8,067 bases of DNA. It comes from Flavobacteriales bacterium. GTDB lineage: Bacteria; Bacteroidota; Bacteroidia; Flavobacteriales; Flavobacteriaceae. Shown piece after piece: positions 1 through 6,277 of the stretch. The stretch spans positions 1 through 8,067 of the forward strand of contig JALVLX010000208.1 of assembly GCA_027032855.1 (NCBI GenBank). The letters run 5' to 3'. A program made the translations under genes and the position numbers. Position 1 is the stretch's first letter, and every line of letters starts with the position of its first letter. Under the pieces are notes generated by a model that saw nothing but the letters and a program-made list of their open reading frames with translations, had not been told where the DNA came from and did no database searches.

Positions 1-29
1 GATCAGAATTTAAATTATGATGTGGATTT

Positions 30-779
30 TTAAAATTCTTTACTGATTTTATCATTCATCAACTCGTTGTAAATCAAGTTGTAAGACAAATCACGCAACT
101 CTTTTGCGTCATCTAAAGTAAGTTGATCCGTATGAATAACCGGTAGAATTTTTACACGCAAAGTGCCCGGGCTGCCTTTAAAAATATCATAAGGAAACCG
201 GCGTTTGTTGTCATAACAAACAATGGGAAGTATCGGCAACTTATGCTCTATTGCCATTCGAAAAGCACCGTTTTTAAAAGGTGCCAGTAAAATAGACGTA
301 TCATCCGGCACACCGCCTTCAGGATACACGGCAATACTATTTCCTTTTTTGATAAATTTAACTACTTGATCAAATACTTCTTTGCGACTTTTGGAAGACT
401 TTCTATCGACCAAAATATTAGATTTTTTATATAAAAATCCAAAAACAGGTAATTTAGCCAGTTCTATTTTACCTACAAAAACCAAAGGTTGGTAAAAAAC
501 CTTAAAAAACACCATAATATCCAGCATGGAAGTATGATTGCCGATAACGATGTGTGATTGTTTAGGGTCTATATCAGCCTGATTATCAAGCTTCAGTCTA
601 AATCCCATCCAAAACAAAATCCATGCACCCCAAACATGTTTAAACCAAGTAAAAGCTTTTTGCATATCAAACGTAATAACCAAAAAAATAAGCGGTGATA
701 ATAGTATCACAGGTACACCTGCTACTATTATGAACCATATACGCCAAAGGATTCTGAGAAAATTTTTTAGCCACTTCAT
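30..779 (-). CDS. plsC: 1-acyl-sn-glycerol-3-phosphate acyltransferase (PlsC/LPLAT family)
   Basis: The 249-residue protein has the ordered motifs of the PlsC family. The catalytic HX4D box is NHTSMLD (His82, Asp87). Block II is GKIELAKLPVFG at 103-114. The block III motif YPEGG (152-156) replaces the usual FPEGT. It is followed by LAPFKNGAF and the block IV segment LPILPIV at 181-187. A hydrophobic N-terminus (about residues 10-37) should anchor it in the inner membrane, with the active site at the cytoplasmic face. The family transfers an acyl chain from acyl-ACP or acyl-CoA to the sn-2 position of lysophosphatidic acid, giving phosphatidic acid for phospholipid synthesis. Length is normal. 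The ATG at 779 is kept because the hydrophobic anchor follows at once. It lies downstream of the CapA-like gene on the same strand with no convincing terminator between them, so co-transcription is possible. Acyl-donor and substrate specificity cannot be read from sequence, and an ornithine-lipid or other lysophospholipid acyltransferase remains possible. Confidence 0.9.
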   Translation of the reverse strand: MKWLKNFLRILWRIWFIIVAGVPVILLSPLIFLVITFDMQKAFTWFKHVWGAWILFWMGFRLKLDNQADIDPKQSHIVIGNHTSMLDIMVFFKVFYQPLVFVGKIELAKLPVFGFLYKKSNILVDRKSSKSRKEVFDQVVKFIKKGNSIAVYPEGGVPDDTSILLAPFKNGAFRMAIEHKLPILPIVCYDNKRRFPYDIFKGSPGTLRVKILPVIHTDQLTLDDAKELRDLSYNLIYNELMNDKISKEF

Positions 780-787
780 AATTACCG

Positions 788-795
788 CAAATGTA
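788..795 (-). promoter_or_regulatory. possible -7 box for plsC
   Basis: The minus strand reads TACATTTG, a perfect match to the Bacteroidota TAnnTTTG -7 element, ending 8 bases before the plsC ATG. No TTG lies at the expected distance upstream. If it is used, the transcript would have almost no 5' leader. It is supported only by the -7 match, so readthrough from the CapA-like gene is a real alternative. Confidence 0.35.
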
Positions 796-917
796 ATAAA
801 AATATAATTGTATAGGAGACAGGTCTTGCAAAAAGCTTTGTTTTTCTATGCCAACAAATTTAAATTTAATGATAAAACAGAAACTGTTCTCACACGCAAA
901 ACAACCCTGCAATCAAA

Positions 918-1997
918 TCAATTTGAAAACATAGATTTGTAATGCTTGTAATATTTCATCATTTTTTGGTAATCGGCTTTTTCCAAAAAGTAATCAGGCT
1001 GTGATTTAAAGTCCTCAACAGGCAAAATCTCATAATGTCGTCTTCCGGATTTGACATATTTATAAACCCAAATAGGAATGGTTCTAAAGTCTGTTAATTG
1101 TATTTTTCCGGAATGGTCTTTTGTGATTTTAAAATTAACAATCATACTGCCGTCTCTTGGAAAAGATCGTTGGTTACTGATAAAATTTCCCAAAGAATAG
1201 ACAGTCAAATAGGTTTTATGATTTAAGTAATCCTGTTCATAATCAACATCTTGTATCACATGCGGATGCGACCCGATAATGACATTAATACCCATCCGGT
1301 GCAAAAAAGCAACCTGACTCTTTTGCTGCCTGTTGGGGTGATTTTGATATTGTTCCCCCCAATGCAAAAAAACAATAATAACATCCGGATTTTGCAACCG
1401 GGCTTTTTTGATATCCCGTTTTATGGCGGTTGTATCTATCAAGTTAACTTTTGTTGGTTTTGGTACCGGAATGCCATTTGTGCCGTAAGTGTAGTTAAGT
1501 AAAGCTATTTTAATGTTTTTTTTTTCTAAAATAAGAGGCGTTAATTTATTTTTTTCTGCTTTATTTCTAAATGTTCCGGTATGATGGATTTTTAATTTGT
1601 CCAAAACATCTAAAGTCCGTACAATACCACGTCCTCTCCTGTCACAACTGTGATTGTTCGCCGTACCCATAACATTGATACCCGCTTCAAGACAAGCTTT
1701 AGCCAAAGCCGGTGGTGCACTAAACTGCGGATAACCCGTATAAGGTTTGACTCCCAGCGTTGTTTCCAAATTCCCGACTGTAAAATCTGCTTGCTTAAAT
1801 ATTTTTTTTATATACCGGAAATTTTCGGAGTAATCATAAGTCTTAGTTTTGGAATTATATGCCGCATGAAGTTGCGGACTATGACTCATAATATCACCTA
1901 CAAACATAATACGCAAACTATCAGCCGGCAAGCTTTGACCGCTAAGAGTCATGAAACTAAAAATCAGCAAAAAAACGGAACTATAAATTTTATACAT
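918..1997 (-). CDS. CapA family protein (poly-gamma-glutamate capsule type, metallophosphatase-like fold), exported
   Basis: From the ATG at 1997 the protein has 359 residues and begins with a signal peptide (residues 1-20, hydrophobic 6-19, likely cleaved at TLSG^QS). The CapA/PGA_cap landmarks follow in order: VGDIMSH at 33-39, GNLET at 75-79, NNHSCDRRG at 114-122, HWGEQY at 212-217, GSHPHVIQ at 242-249 and YSLGNF at 267-272. The Asp, Asn and His residues in these motifs are those of a calcineurin-like metal site. In Bacillus, CapA/PgsA takes part in poly-gamma-glutamate capsule synthesis or export. Most bacterial homologues have no proven substrate, and no capBCE partner is present here, so a polymer role is only family inference. 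An ATG at 2045 would add 16 residues, but that places a hydrophobic stretch before the signal peptide and overlaps the divergent promoter, so 1997 is preferred. No convincing promoter of its own is seen. Confidence 0.88.
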   Translation of the reverse strand: MYKIYSSVFLLIFSFMTLSGQSLPADSLRIMFVGDIMSHSPQLHAAYNSKTKTYDYSENFRYIKKIFKQADFTVGNLETTLGVKPYTGYPQFSAPPALAKACLEAGINVMGTANNHSCDRRGRGIVRTLDVLDKLKIHHTGTFRNKAEKNKLTPLILEKKNIKIALLNYTYGTNGIPVPKPTKVNLIDTTAIKRDIKKARLQNPDVIIVFLHWGEQYQNHPNRQQKSQVAFLHRMGINVIIGSHPHVIQDVDYEQDYLNHKTYLTVYSLGNFISNQRSFPRDGSMIVNFKITKDHSGKIQLTDFRTIPIWVYKYVKSGRRHYEILPVEDFKSQPDYFLEKADYQKMMKYYKHYKSMFSN

Positions 1998-2027
1998 AGC
2001 TAAATAAAATATAAAAATACAAAAAAA

Positions 2028-2057
2028 TTGTATGTTAACAAGCATTTTTTATCTTTG
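2028..2057 (+). promoter_or_regulatory. Bacteroidota-type promoter of the FAD oxidoreductase
   Basis: TTG at 2028-2030, a 19-base spacer and TATCTTTG at 2050-2057 match the Bacteroidota primary sigma consensus (TTG, about 19-20 bases, TAnnTTTG). The start codon is 25 bases downstream, giving a short leader. The element sits in the 85-base gap shared with the divergent CapA-like gene. Confidence 0.78.
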
Positions 2058-2082
2058 CGACAAATTGAAAATATAAAACATT

Positions 2083-3504
2083 ATGTGGAAAAAAGGTTTA
2101 GATCATTCCCAAAAAAAGAGCCATTACGTAGCGGTTATCGGTGGTAGTGTTTCCGGCTCTGAAGCTGCAGCCATGCTTTCTGATCAAGGCGTTAGGGTTG
2201 TTGTTATCGACCAAAATGCCCTACCCTACGGGAAATTAGAAGACGGTTTGCCCAAATGGCATCACAATCTGAGAGATAAACAAGAAAAAGAAATAGATAA
2301 AAAACTCGATCATGACCGCGTTAGGTTTATTCCAAATCTGAAAATCGGTAGAGATTTTGCTTTTAAAGATTTGGTAGATTTAGGTTTTACAGCTGTTATT
2401 TTAGCCAACGGCGCTTGGAAAGACCGCCCGCTTCCGGTAAAAGGAATTGATAAATTTAGAGATAATGAACTTATTTATCAAAATGACTTATTAAAATGGT
2501 ACAACCATTATCACGAACCCGATTACAATGGTAAACAGTATGTAATTAAAGACGAAGCAGTTGTTGTTGGTGGTGGTTTGGCATCTTTAGATGTAATGAA
2601 AATTGTGATGATGGAGCTGGTCGAAAGAGCTTTAAAAGAAAGGTTTGGAGATAATATCATCGTTGACCAATTTGAATTGGAGAAAAAAGGAATCGATAAA
2701 TATTTGACACAATTTGATGTAAAATATGAAGATTTGGGTATTAAGGGCGCCACATTGGTGTACAGACGCCAAGCCAAACACATGCCCTTAAAACAACCTC
2801 AAGGTGGTACGCAAGAAGCCAAAGAAAAAGCACAAATCGTGTCACAACGTATTTTGGATAACTACAAAAAGAAATTCCGGTTTCACTTTATCCCCGAAGC
2901 AACGCCTATTGATTTTATTGAAGAAGACGGCAAATTAAAAAGCTTGGTTTTGCAAAAACTTCGCACTTTGGACAACGGAAAATTAGAAAAAATTGAAGGG
3001 AAAACCGTCACTGTTTATACTGATCAAGTTATCTCGTCAATTGGAAGTATTCCCGAACATATTGACGGCATTCCGTATGATGGCGACCGCATCAAAACCG
3101 AAGGAGACGACAACATCTCCCGGGTTTTCGGTTATGACAATGTTTTCGCCATTGGTAATGCTGTTACCGGAAAAGGTAACATCAAAACTGCCAAAGATCA
3201 TGGCTCTATGGTAACCCAAAAACTTCTGGACGAATACCTGCAAAAGAACACCCAAGCTTTTGACATGGAACTTGAAGCATACAACGAAGAAATTCGTAAA
3301 AAAACGGATGCAAAAATTGCTGAAATCTTTAAACAATTATTTGATAAAGACGTTCCTGATGATGGAACAGTTGACCACATTTGGGAAGTGAGTAAAGCCT
3401 ATCAGGACAGAGTAGGTTATAAAGACTACAAATCTTGGATTGAAAGTCACATACCTGTTCGTTATGAAGATATTATAGCCGAAAAGAAAGCTACTAAAAA
3501 ATAA
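2083..3504 (+). CDS. FAD/NAD(P)-dependent oxidoreductase, adrenodoxin reductase/FprA-like
   Basis: The 473-residue cytoplasmic protein has an N-terminal FAD-binding Rossmann motif, VIGGSVSGSEAA (18-29). A segment starting PYGKLEDGLPKWH (48-60) corresponds to the PFGL..G.APDH region of adrenodoxin reductase/FprA. The second dinucleotide motif, VVGGGLASLDV (161-171), corresponds to GNGNVALDV. YRR (227-229) sits where the LGRRGP NADP segment lies. A C-terminal FAD-contact segment, VFAIGNAVTGKGN, is at 354-366. The family moves electrons between NAD(P)H and a ferredoxin or similar acceptor. The acceptor here is unknown, and related GltD-like subunits have similar folds. There is no CxxC disulfide, so it is not a thioredoxin or dihydrolipoamide reductase. 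Residues about 385-473, rich in Lys and Glu, form a helical extension past the usual end of the fold. It is monocistronic, with its own promoter and a strong terminator. Confidence 0.8.
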   Translation: MWKKGLDHSQKKSHYVAVIGGSVSGSEAAAMLSDQGVRVVVIDQNALPYGKLEDGLPKWHHNLRDKQEKEIDKKLDHDRVRFIPNLKIGRDFAFKDLVDLGFTAVILANGAWKDRPLPVKGIDKFRDNELIYQNDLLKWYNHYHEPDYNGKQYVIKDEAVVVGGGLASLDVMKIVMMELVERALKERFGDNIIVDQFELEKKGIDKYLTQFDVKYEDLGIKGATLVYRRQAKHMPLKQPQGGTQEAKEKAQIVSQRILDNYKKKFRFHFIPEATPIDFIEEDGKLKSLVLQKLRTLDNGKLEKIEGKTVTVYTDQVISSIGSIPEHIDGIPYDGDRIKTEGDDNISRVFGYDNVFAIGNAVTGKGNIKTAKDHGSMVTQKLLDEYLQKNTQAFDMELEAYNEEIRKKTDAKIAEIFKQLFDKDVPDDGTVDHIWEVSKAYQDRVGYKDYKSWIESHIPVRYEDIIAEKKATKK

Positions 3505-3521
3505 TATCTTAGCACTATATG

Positions 3522-3562
3522 AAAAAAGCCCTGCCGGTATTGAAATCCGGCAGGGCTTTTTT
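3522..3562. terminator. bidirectional rho-independent terminator
   Basis: A perfect 16-base inverted repeat pairs 3522-3537 with 3547-3562. It has a GC-rich core (GCCCTGCCGG and its complement), a 9-base loop and an A-tract on one side with a T-tract on the other. It lies 17 bases after the oxidoreductase stop and 20 bases past the stop of the convergent cytochrome gene, so it can stop transcripts from both sides. Confidence 0.95.
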
Positions 3563-3582
3563 TATAATTTCTTATAAATAGT

Positions 3583-3966
3583 TTAATTGCTAATAGTGAA
3601 ATACGAAATGTATTTTGCAATTGCTTTACGCTCTTTATCTGACATTTTTGCCAACTGTTCCAACACCGGTTTCATATATTTAAAATCTTCCGGTTTTACT
3701 ATTGGGTCTCTTTTGCCTTCTAAAAATTCTAAGATTTTTTCTGAATTTCCTTCATATTTTAATGCAATTGCATTAAAACTTGGTCCAACGACGTCTTTTG
3801 ACGGATCGTGGCATAGTGTACAAGCTTTTTTTCTAACCAAAGTTTTGCCTGATACCGGGTCATTTACAAAATAGGCTTCACTATTCGATTGCCTAACAGA
3901 TTTAACAGGAGAAGTAAATGCCAGACTAAGCATGACACCTAATAATAACAACAATATTTTTTTCAT
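3583..3966 (-). CDS. periplasmic monohaem c-type cytochrome (class I, c551/c552-like)
   Basis: From the ATG at 3966 the protein has 127 residues: a signal peptide (residues 1 to about 19, MKK then a Leu-rich core) followed by one cytochrome c domain. Haem is attached at CTLCH (49-53), with His53 as one axial ligand. Met98 in YMKP is the likely second ligand. VGPSF (60-64) is the conserved loop after the haem site. There is no lipobox Cys, so the mature protein should be soluble in the periplasm. It probably carries electrons between respiratory complexes, with cbb3 or caa3 oxidases the usual partners in this phylum, but no oxidase gene is in the window. A TTG three codons upstream could also start translation, but ATG followed by two Lys codons is the better start. 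It is a gapless paralogue of the lipid-anchored cytochrome at 4293-4775 and ends at the shared terminator. Confidence 0.9.
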   Translation of the reverse strand: MKKILLLLLGVMLSLAFTSPVKSVRQSNSEAYFVNDPVSGKTLVRKKACTLCHDPSKDVVGPSFNAIALKYEGNSEKILEFLEGKRDPIVKPEDFKYMKPVLEQLAKMSDKERKAIAKYISYFTISN

Positions 3967-3992
3967 CACAAACAACTTTATTAAACTTGGCG

Positions 3993-4000
3993 CAAAAATA
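3993..4000 (-). promoter_or_regulatory. possible -7 box for the soluble cytochrome
   Basis: The minus strand reads TATTTTTG, matching TAnnTTTG, 26 bases before the cytochrome start codon. The closest upstream TTG (complement of 4016-4018) gives a 15-base spacer, shorter than the usual 19-20, so the -33 element is weak or replaced by an activator. Confidence 0.5.
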
Positions 4001-4151
4001 AATAAAAAAAATCAACAAAAAGAATTTTATTATATAAAAAACTGCTGTTTTATCAAAATATTTGTTAAATATCACAAAAATTTTATTATTCACAACAATC
4101 TGTTGGATTTGCAAAAAAGTTATCAATAAATTTTATTAGCAAATAAAAAAT

Positions 4152-4191
4152 ATCAATGTCAGATACAACCTTAAACGATTATTATAATCAT
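4152..4191. repeat. 40-base intergenic repeat, copy 1, ending in a GATTA-N3-TAATC palindrome
   Basis: This segment matches 6189-6228 at 32 of 40 positions without gaps. The shared parts are ATCAA, GTCAGAT, AACCTT, GATTA and TAATCAT. The right end holds the palindrome GATTA-TTA-TAATC (4177-4189). It lies in the gap upstream of the soluble cytochrome gene, about 185 bases from its start. It could be an operator plus flanking site, or a member of a dispersed repeat family. Confidence 0.65.
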
Positions 4192-4239
4192 GCAGGCTGC
4201 ATTGTTTTATAATATAATTGTATCCATCAAATTTACAAT

Positions 4240-4270
4240 AAAAAAAACCACCCGTTTGGGTGGTTTTTTT
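4240..4270. terminator. rho-independent terminator of the lipoprotein cytochrome
   Basis: A stem ACCACCC/GGGTGGT around a GTTT loop (core 4247-4264) is flanked by an A-tract (4240-4247) and a T-tract (4264-4270). On the minus strand it follows the cytochrome stop by about 22 bases and ends in eight T. It is nearly symmetric, so it may work in both directions. Confidence 0.9.
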
Positions 4271-4292
4271 ATAGAAATTTTAAAGAAAATTC

Positions 4293-4775
4293 TTACTTAA
4301 CGCTTAACATATAATCAGCGATAGCTCCTACTTGATCGTCAGTCATTTTTTTAGTAATTTCTAAATTCGGTTTCATAGTTCCGAAGTTGGCAGGATCAAC
4401 TATTGCTTTACCTTCACCTTTTAAGAATTTTACTAAATCATCTTTTTTACCGGCGTATTTAGCTGCAATTTCTTTTACAGCAGGACCAACAGTTTTTTTG
4501 TCAACATTATGACAAGCGGCACAACCATTAGATTTGAAAAGTCCTTGTCCATCAACACCTGCAACAGCTTCTTTAGTAGTTTCAACTGCGTCTTTTGCAG
4601 CTTCTGCTGTTTTGTCGGCAGCTTCTTTTACAGCTTCTCCGGCATCTTTTGCAGCTTCTTTAGTAGTTTCAACTGCGTCTTTTGCAGCGTCTTTTGCTTT
4701 GTTGGCGTCATCGCCACCGCAAGATGATAAACTGATCATCAAAACGGCTAACATTAATAATCCTAATTTTTTCAT
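4293..4775 (-). CDS. lipid-anchored monohaem cytochrome c with LEA-like repeat linker
   Basis: The 160-residue protein has three parts. First is a lipoprotein signal peptide with lipobox LSSC (acylated Cys19), followed by GGDD, an acidic stretch like Bacteroidota surface-export signals. Second is a linker of about 50 residues (22-72), rich in Ala, Lys, Glu and Asp, built from 11-residue units such as AAKDAVETTKE (twice, residues 30-40 and 59-69) and AAKDAGEAVKE. It should form an amphipathic helix, as in LEA-type repeats. Third is a class I cytochrome c domain with CAACH (85-89), VGPAV and axial Met134 in TMKP. His-to-Met spacing is 45 residues, the same as in the paralogue at 3583-3966. The likely role is a membrane-tethered electron carrier on a flexible or rod-like arm. 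It has its own promoter and terminator. The linker is encoded partly by a 37-base exact DNA duplication. Confidence 0.9.
   Translation of the reverse strand: MKKLGLLMLAVLMISLSSCGGDDANKAKDAAKDAVETTKEAAKDAGEAVKEAADKTAEAAKDAVETTKEAVAGVDGQGLFKSNGCAACHNVDKKTVGPAVKEIAAKYAGKKDDLVKFLKGEGKAIVDPANFGTMKPNLEITKKMTDDQVGAIADYMLSVK
4565..4688 (-). repeat. 37-base exact direct repeat inside the cytochrome linker
   Basis: Positions 4565-4601 and 4652-4688 are identical over 37 bases, offset by 87 bases (29 codons). Both encode the AAKDAVETTKEA unit. Exact identity at the DNA level, including synonymous positions, points to a recent duplication or ongoing homogenisation. Recombination between copies would change the linker by 29 residues without breaking the frame. 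Confidence 0.9.
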
Positions 4776-4788
4776 AATTTAAATATAT

Positions 4789-5592
4789 TTAATTGATTCT
4801 TTTGATTGGGCAAATATATAATAAAATGATATAAATCACAATATTATGTTGATTTTTTTTTACAATTTTTTTTACTTGTGTTTCAGGCAACTGACACGCA
4901 TTATCTACACACAGATAAATATTGGTAATTTCAGGCACAAAACGCGATTGCAACAAAGGTAAATCTGAAGCCTGCAAACTAAAACCGACGACTTTATTGG
5001 GAAGATAATAATGAAACAATTCCTTGATTTTATTTACCGCTTGTTTTCCAATAATAGCAACTTCGTAAAATGGCCCTATTTGGTCTAACATATCATCAAG
5101 CCACTGATAATATCCGGGGGGATACCGGTCTGTTTTTGGGAATATGTTGTGCAACATCCGGCGACTTTTGTCAATATAATCCCGCCGTTCAAAAAAATGT
5201 CCCAGCTTGAAAAGATTCTGAGCTATAATGGCATTGGACGAAGGTATAACATTATCATCTACCTCCATGGGACGGGTTAACAAACCGGTTTGCGAATTGT
5301 CTGTAAAGTAAAACATGCCTGATGACTCATCATAAAAATGTGTGAGTGCATATTGATTCAAATCAAAAGCATTGTGCAAATACGGTTCCCGCCCGGTCGC
5401 TTCATACAAATTTATCAATGCCTTAATCAAAAAAGCATAATCTTCCAAATAACCGTTAATTCTGCTTTTGCCTTTTTTATAACTATGAAACAGACCGCCA
5501 TCGGATTTCAATTGTTGCTTGAGCAAAAAATCGGCATTACGAATAGCAACATCTTCAAGCTGAACCCCGGCACGCATCAAAAAAGCGTATTG
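4789..5592 (-). pseudogene. C-terminal fragment of the DUF255 protein
   Basis: This open stretch matches the last third of the family: alternating helices with GYLEDYAFLIKALINLYEAT, then TRPMEVDDNVIPSSNAIIAQN, and the terminal Rossmann-like segment ending in CVDNACQLPE. In intact relatives these lie after about residue 420. An ATG at 5577 could start translation, but no signal peptide or promoter is seen. The last roughly 20 codons (QHNIVIYIILLYICPIK) do not look like the family. Removing one A from the A9 run would instead end the protein at a TGA at 4836-4838. Confidence 0.8.
4811..4841 (-). promoter_or_regulatory. Bacteroidota-type promoter of the lipoprotein cytochrome
   Basis: On the minus strand TTG (4841-4839), a 20-base spacer and TATATTTG (4818-4811) match the Bacteroidota consensus, with the start codon 35 bases further on. 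The element lies inside the last open codons of the broken DUF255 gene, whose intact frame probably ended just before it. Confidence 0.75.
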
Positions 5593-5653
5593 TGCCGGCT
5601 TTGATACCTTGTTCTAATTGCGAAGCAACTTTTTGCAATTTTTCCGGATTGTT

Positions 5654-6096
5654 TCACCACACATCCGCAATTTGTCTAAGCGCTTGCATCCAATTGTTCT
5701 TAGGAAAATATGTGCCACCCCAAACAGGGCGTCCATCCGGCAAGGCTACCACATTGAGTGGCCAGCCACCGCGACCTGTCAATTGTTGTACGGCACTCAT
5801 ATAAATCTTGTCAACATCAGGGTGTTCTTCTCTATCTACTTTTACCGGTACGTAATGAGTATTCATCAAATCAGCTACTATTGTGTCTTCAAAACTTTCA
5901 TGCTCCATCACATGACACCAATGACACGCCGCATATCCAATGCTGATAATCAACAGCTTATTGTTTTTTTGAGCTTCTTGCAAAGCTTCTCGCCCCACAG
6001 ATACCAATCTACGGGATTATGGGCGTGTTGCAACAAATACGGACTGCTTTCGTTAATCAATTTGTTGGTATATGTATGTTTTTCTGAAGTTTTCAT
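5654..6096 (-). pseudogene. N-terminal thioredoxin-like (DUF255) fragment
   Basis: This surviving part of the broken gene reads [20 protein letters not shown] in the frame of the ATG at 6096. After a one-base shift near 5990 it continues in the frame of [45 protein letters not shown] and GRGGWPLNV. The CxxC pair and surrounding signature are intact. The longest open stretch is about 117 codons (5654-6007), with only a GTG/TTG-type start, so any product would be a domain fragment in the cytoplasm. Confidence 0.8.
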
Positions 6097-6188
6097 CGTC
6101 GGCTTTTTTTTGGGTTTGACAGCTAAAGATTATCAACAGGCTGACTATAACTGTAAGTTTTTTCATCTGTTTATAATTTATTTTTAAC

Positions 6189-6228
6189 ATCAAGGTCAGA
6201 TGGAACCTTTGATGATTAAAATAATCAT
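6189..6228. repeat. 40-base intergenic repeat, copy 2, ending in palindrome ATGATTA-AAA-TAATCAT
   Basis: This segment pairs with copy 1 at 4152-4191 (32 of 40 identical, no gaps). The palindromic end is longer here: ATGATTA-AAA-TAATCAT at 6212-6228, a perfect 7+3+7 inverted repeat. The left part also forms AAGGT/ACCTT (6192-6196 with 6205-6209). It lies 23 bases upstream of the old start of the broken DUF255 gene. Confidence 0.65.
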
Positions 6229-6277
6229 TGCCTTGTGTGTTTAAAGATTATTTTAATCATAACCTTGTGTGTATTTT
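6214..6277. repeat. two 32-base tandem units with palindromes (operator-like array)
   Basis: Units 6214-6245 and 6246-6277 are direct repeats (23 of 32 identical). Each has GATTA-N3-TAATCAT followed two bases later by CCTTGTGTGT (6231-6240 and 6263-6272). The arms 6212-6226 and 6246-6260 are also a perfect 15-base inverted pair. A degraded third element starts with ATGATTA at 6278. Spacings of 32 and 34 bases are close to three helical turns, which fits several bound regulator dimers on one face of the DNA. Confidence 0.6.

Larger units (their letters stand above)
4789..6166 (-). pseudogene. broken DUF255/YyaL-type thioredoxin-domain lipoprotein
   Basis: Intact members of this family (bacterial YyaL, mammalian SPATA20) have an N-terminal thioredoxin-like domain with a CHWCH motif and a C-terminal (alpha/alpha)6-barrel region, about 650-700 residues in all. 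The pieces here lie in at least three frames. A lipoprotein start at 6166 (MKK...FSC lipobox, Cys16) is followed by a frame change near an A8 run (6104-6111). The segment from an ATG at 6096 carries [17 protein letters not shown] and loses one base near 5989-5992. The thioredoxin part continues to an in-frame TGA (5654-5656) between VW and NNPEKL. Family-like sequence then runs to about 5597. At about 5580-5600 the sequence jumps to the C-terminal third, so roughly 230-270 residues are missing. The tail may hold another slip at an A9 run (4852-4860). Homopolymer read errors could explain some shifts, but not the deletion. No function is expected. Confidence 0.85.

Noticed and set aside
826..846. 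Hairpin around an AAAGCTTT core between the CapA-like gene and plsC as a terminator
   Set aside because: The stem is almost all A-T with no GC core, so it is unlikely to end transcription. Readthrough remains possible.
667..912. 81-codon open stretch on the minus strand overlapping the start of plsC
   Set aside because: It overlaps plsC in another frame, is Phe/Cys/Tyr-rich without any domain-like pattern and has no promoter. It is explained as a by-chance open frame.
1251..2003. Plus-strand open stretches antisense to the CapA-like gene
   Set aside because: They have no motifs and no promoter, and the minus-strand protein covers the same bases with full family landmarks.
1998..2045. Upstream ATG at 2045 as the start of the CapA-like protein
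   Set aside because: It would put a second hydrophobic stretch before a good signal peptide and run into the divergent promoter. The ATG at 1997 gives a normal exported protein.
4509..4782. Plus-strand Ser/Ala/Phe-rich open stretches opposite the cytochrome linker
   Set aside because: They are low-complexity mirrors of the Ala/Lys/Glu repeat on the minus strand, not independent genes.
5654..5656. UGA read as Trp or selenocysteine in the DUF255 gene
   Set aside because: Other genes here use TGG for Trp and TGA as a stop. The position (VW-x-NNPEKL) needs no selenocysteine, and other lesions flank it, so a nonsense mutation is simpler.
5618..6187. 189-codon plus-strand open stretch antisense to the DUF255 remnant
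   Set aside because: Its composition is the shadow of the opposite strand (Phe, Ile, His and Tyr runs). It has no recognisable motif, and the other strand carries clear family motifs.
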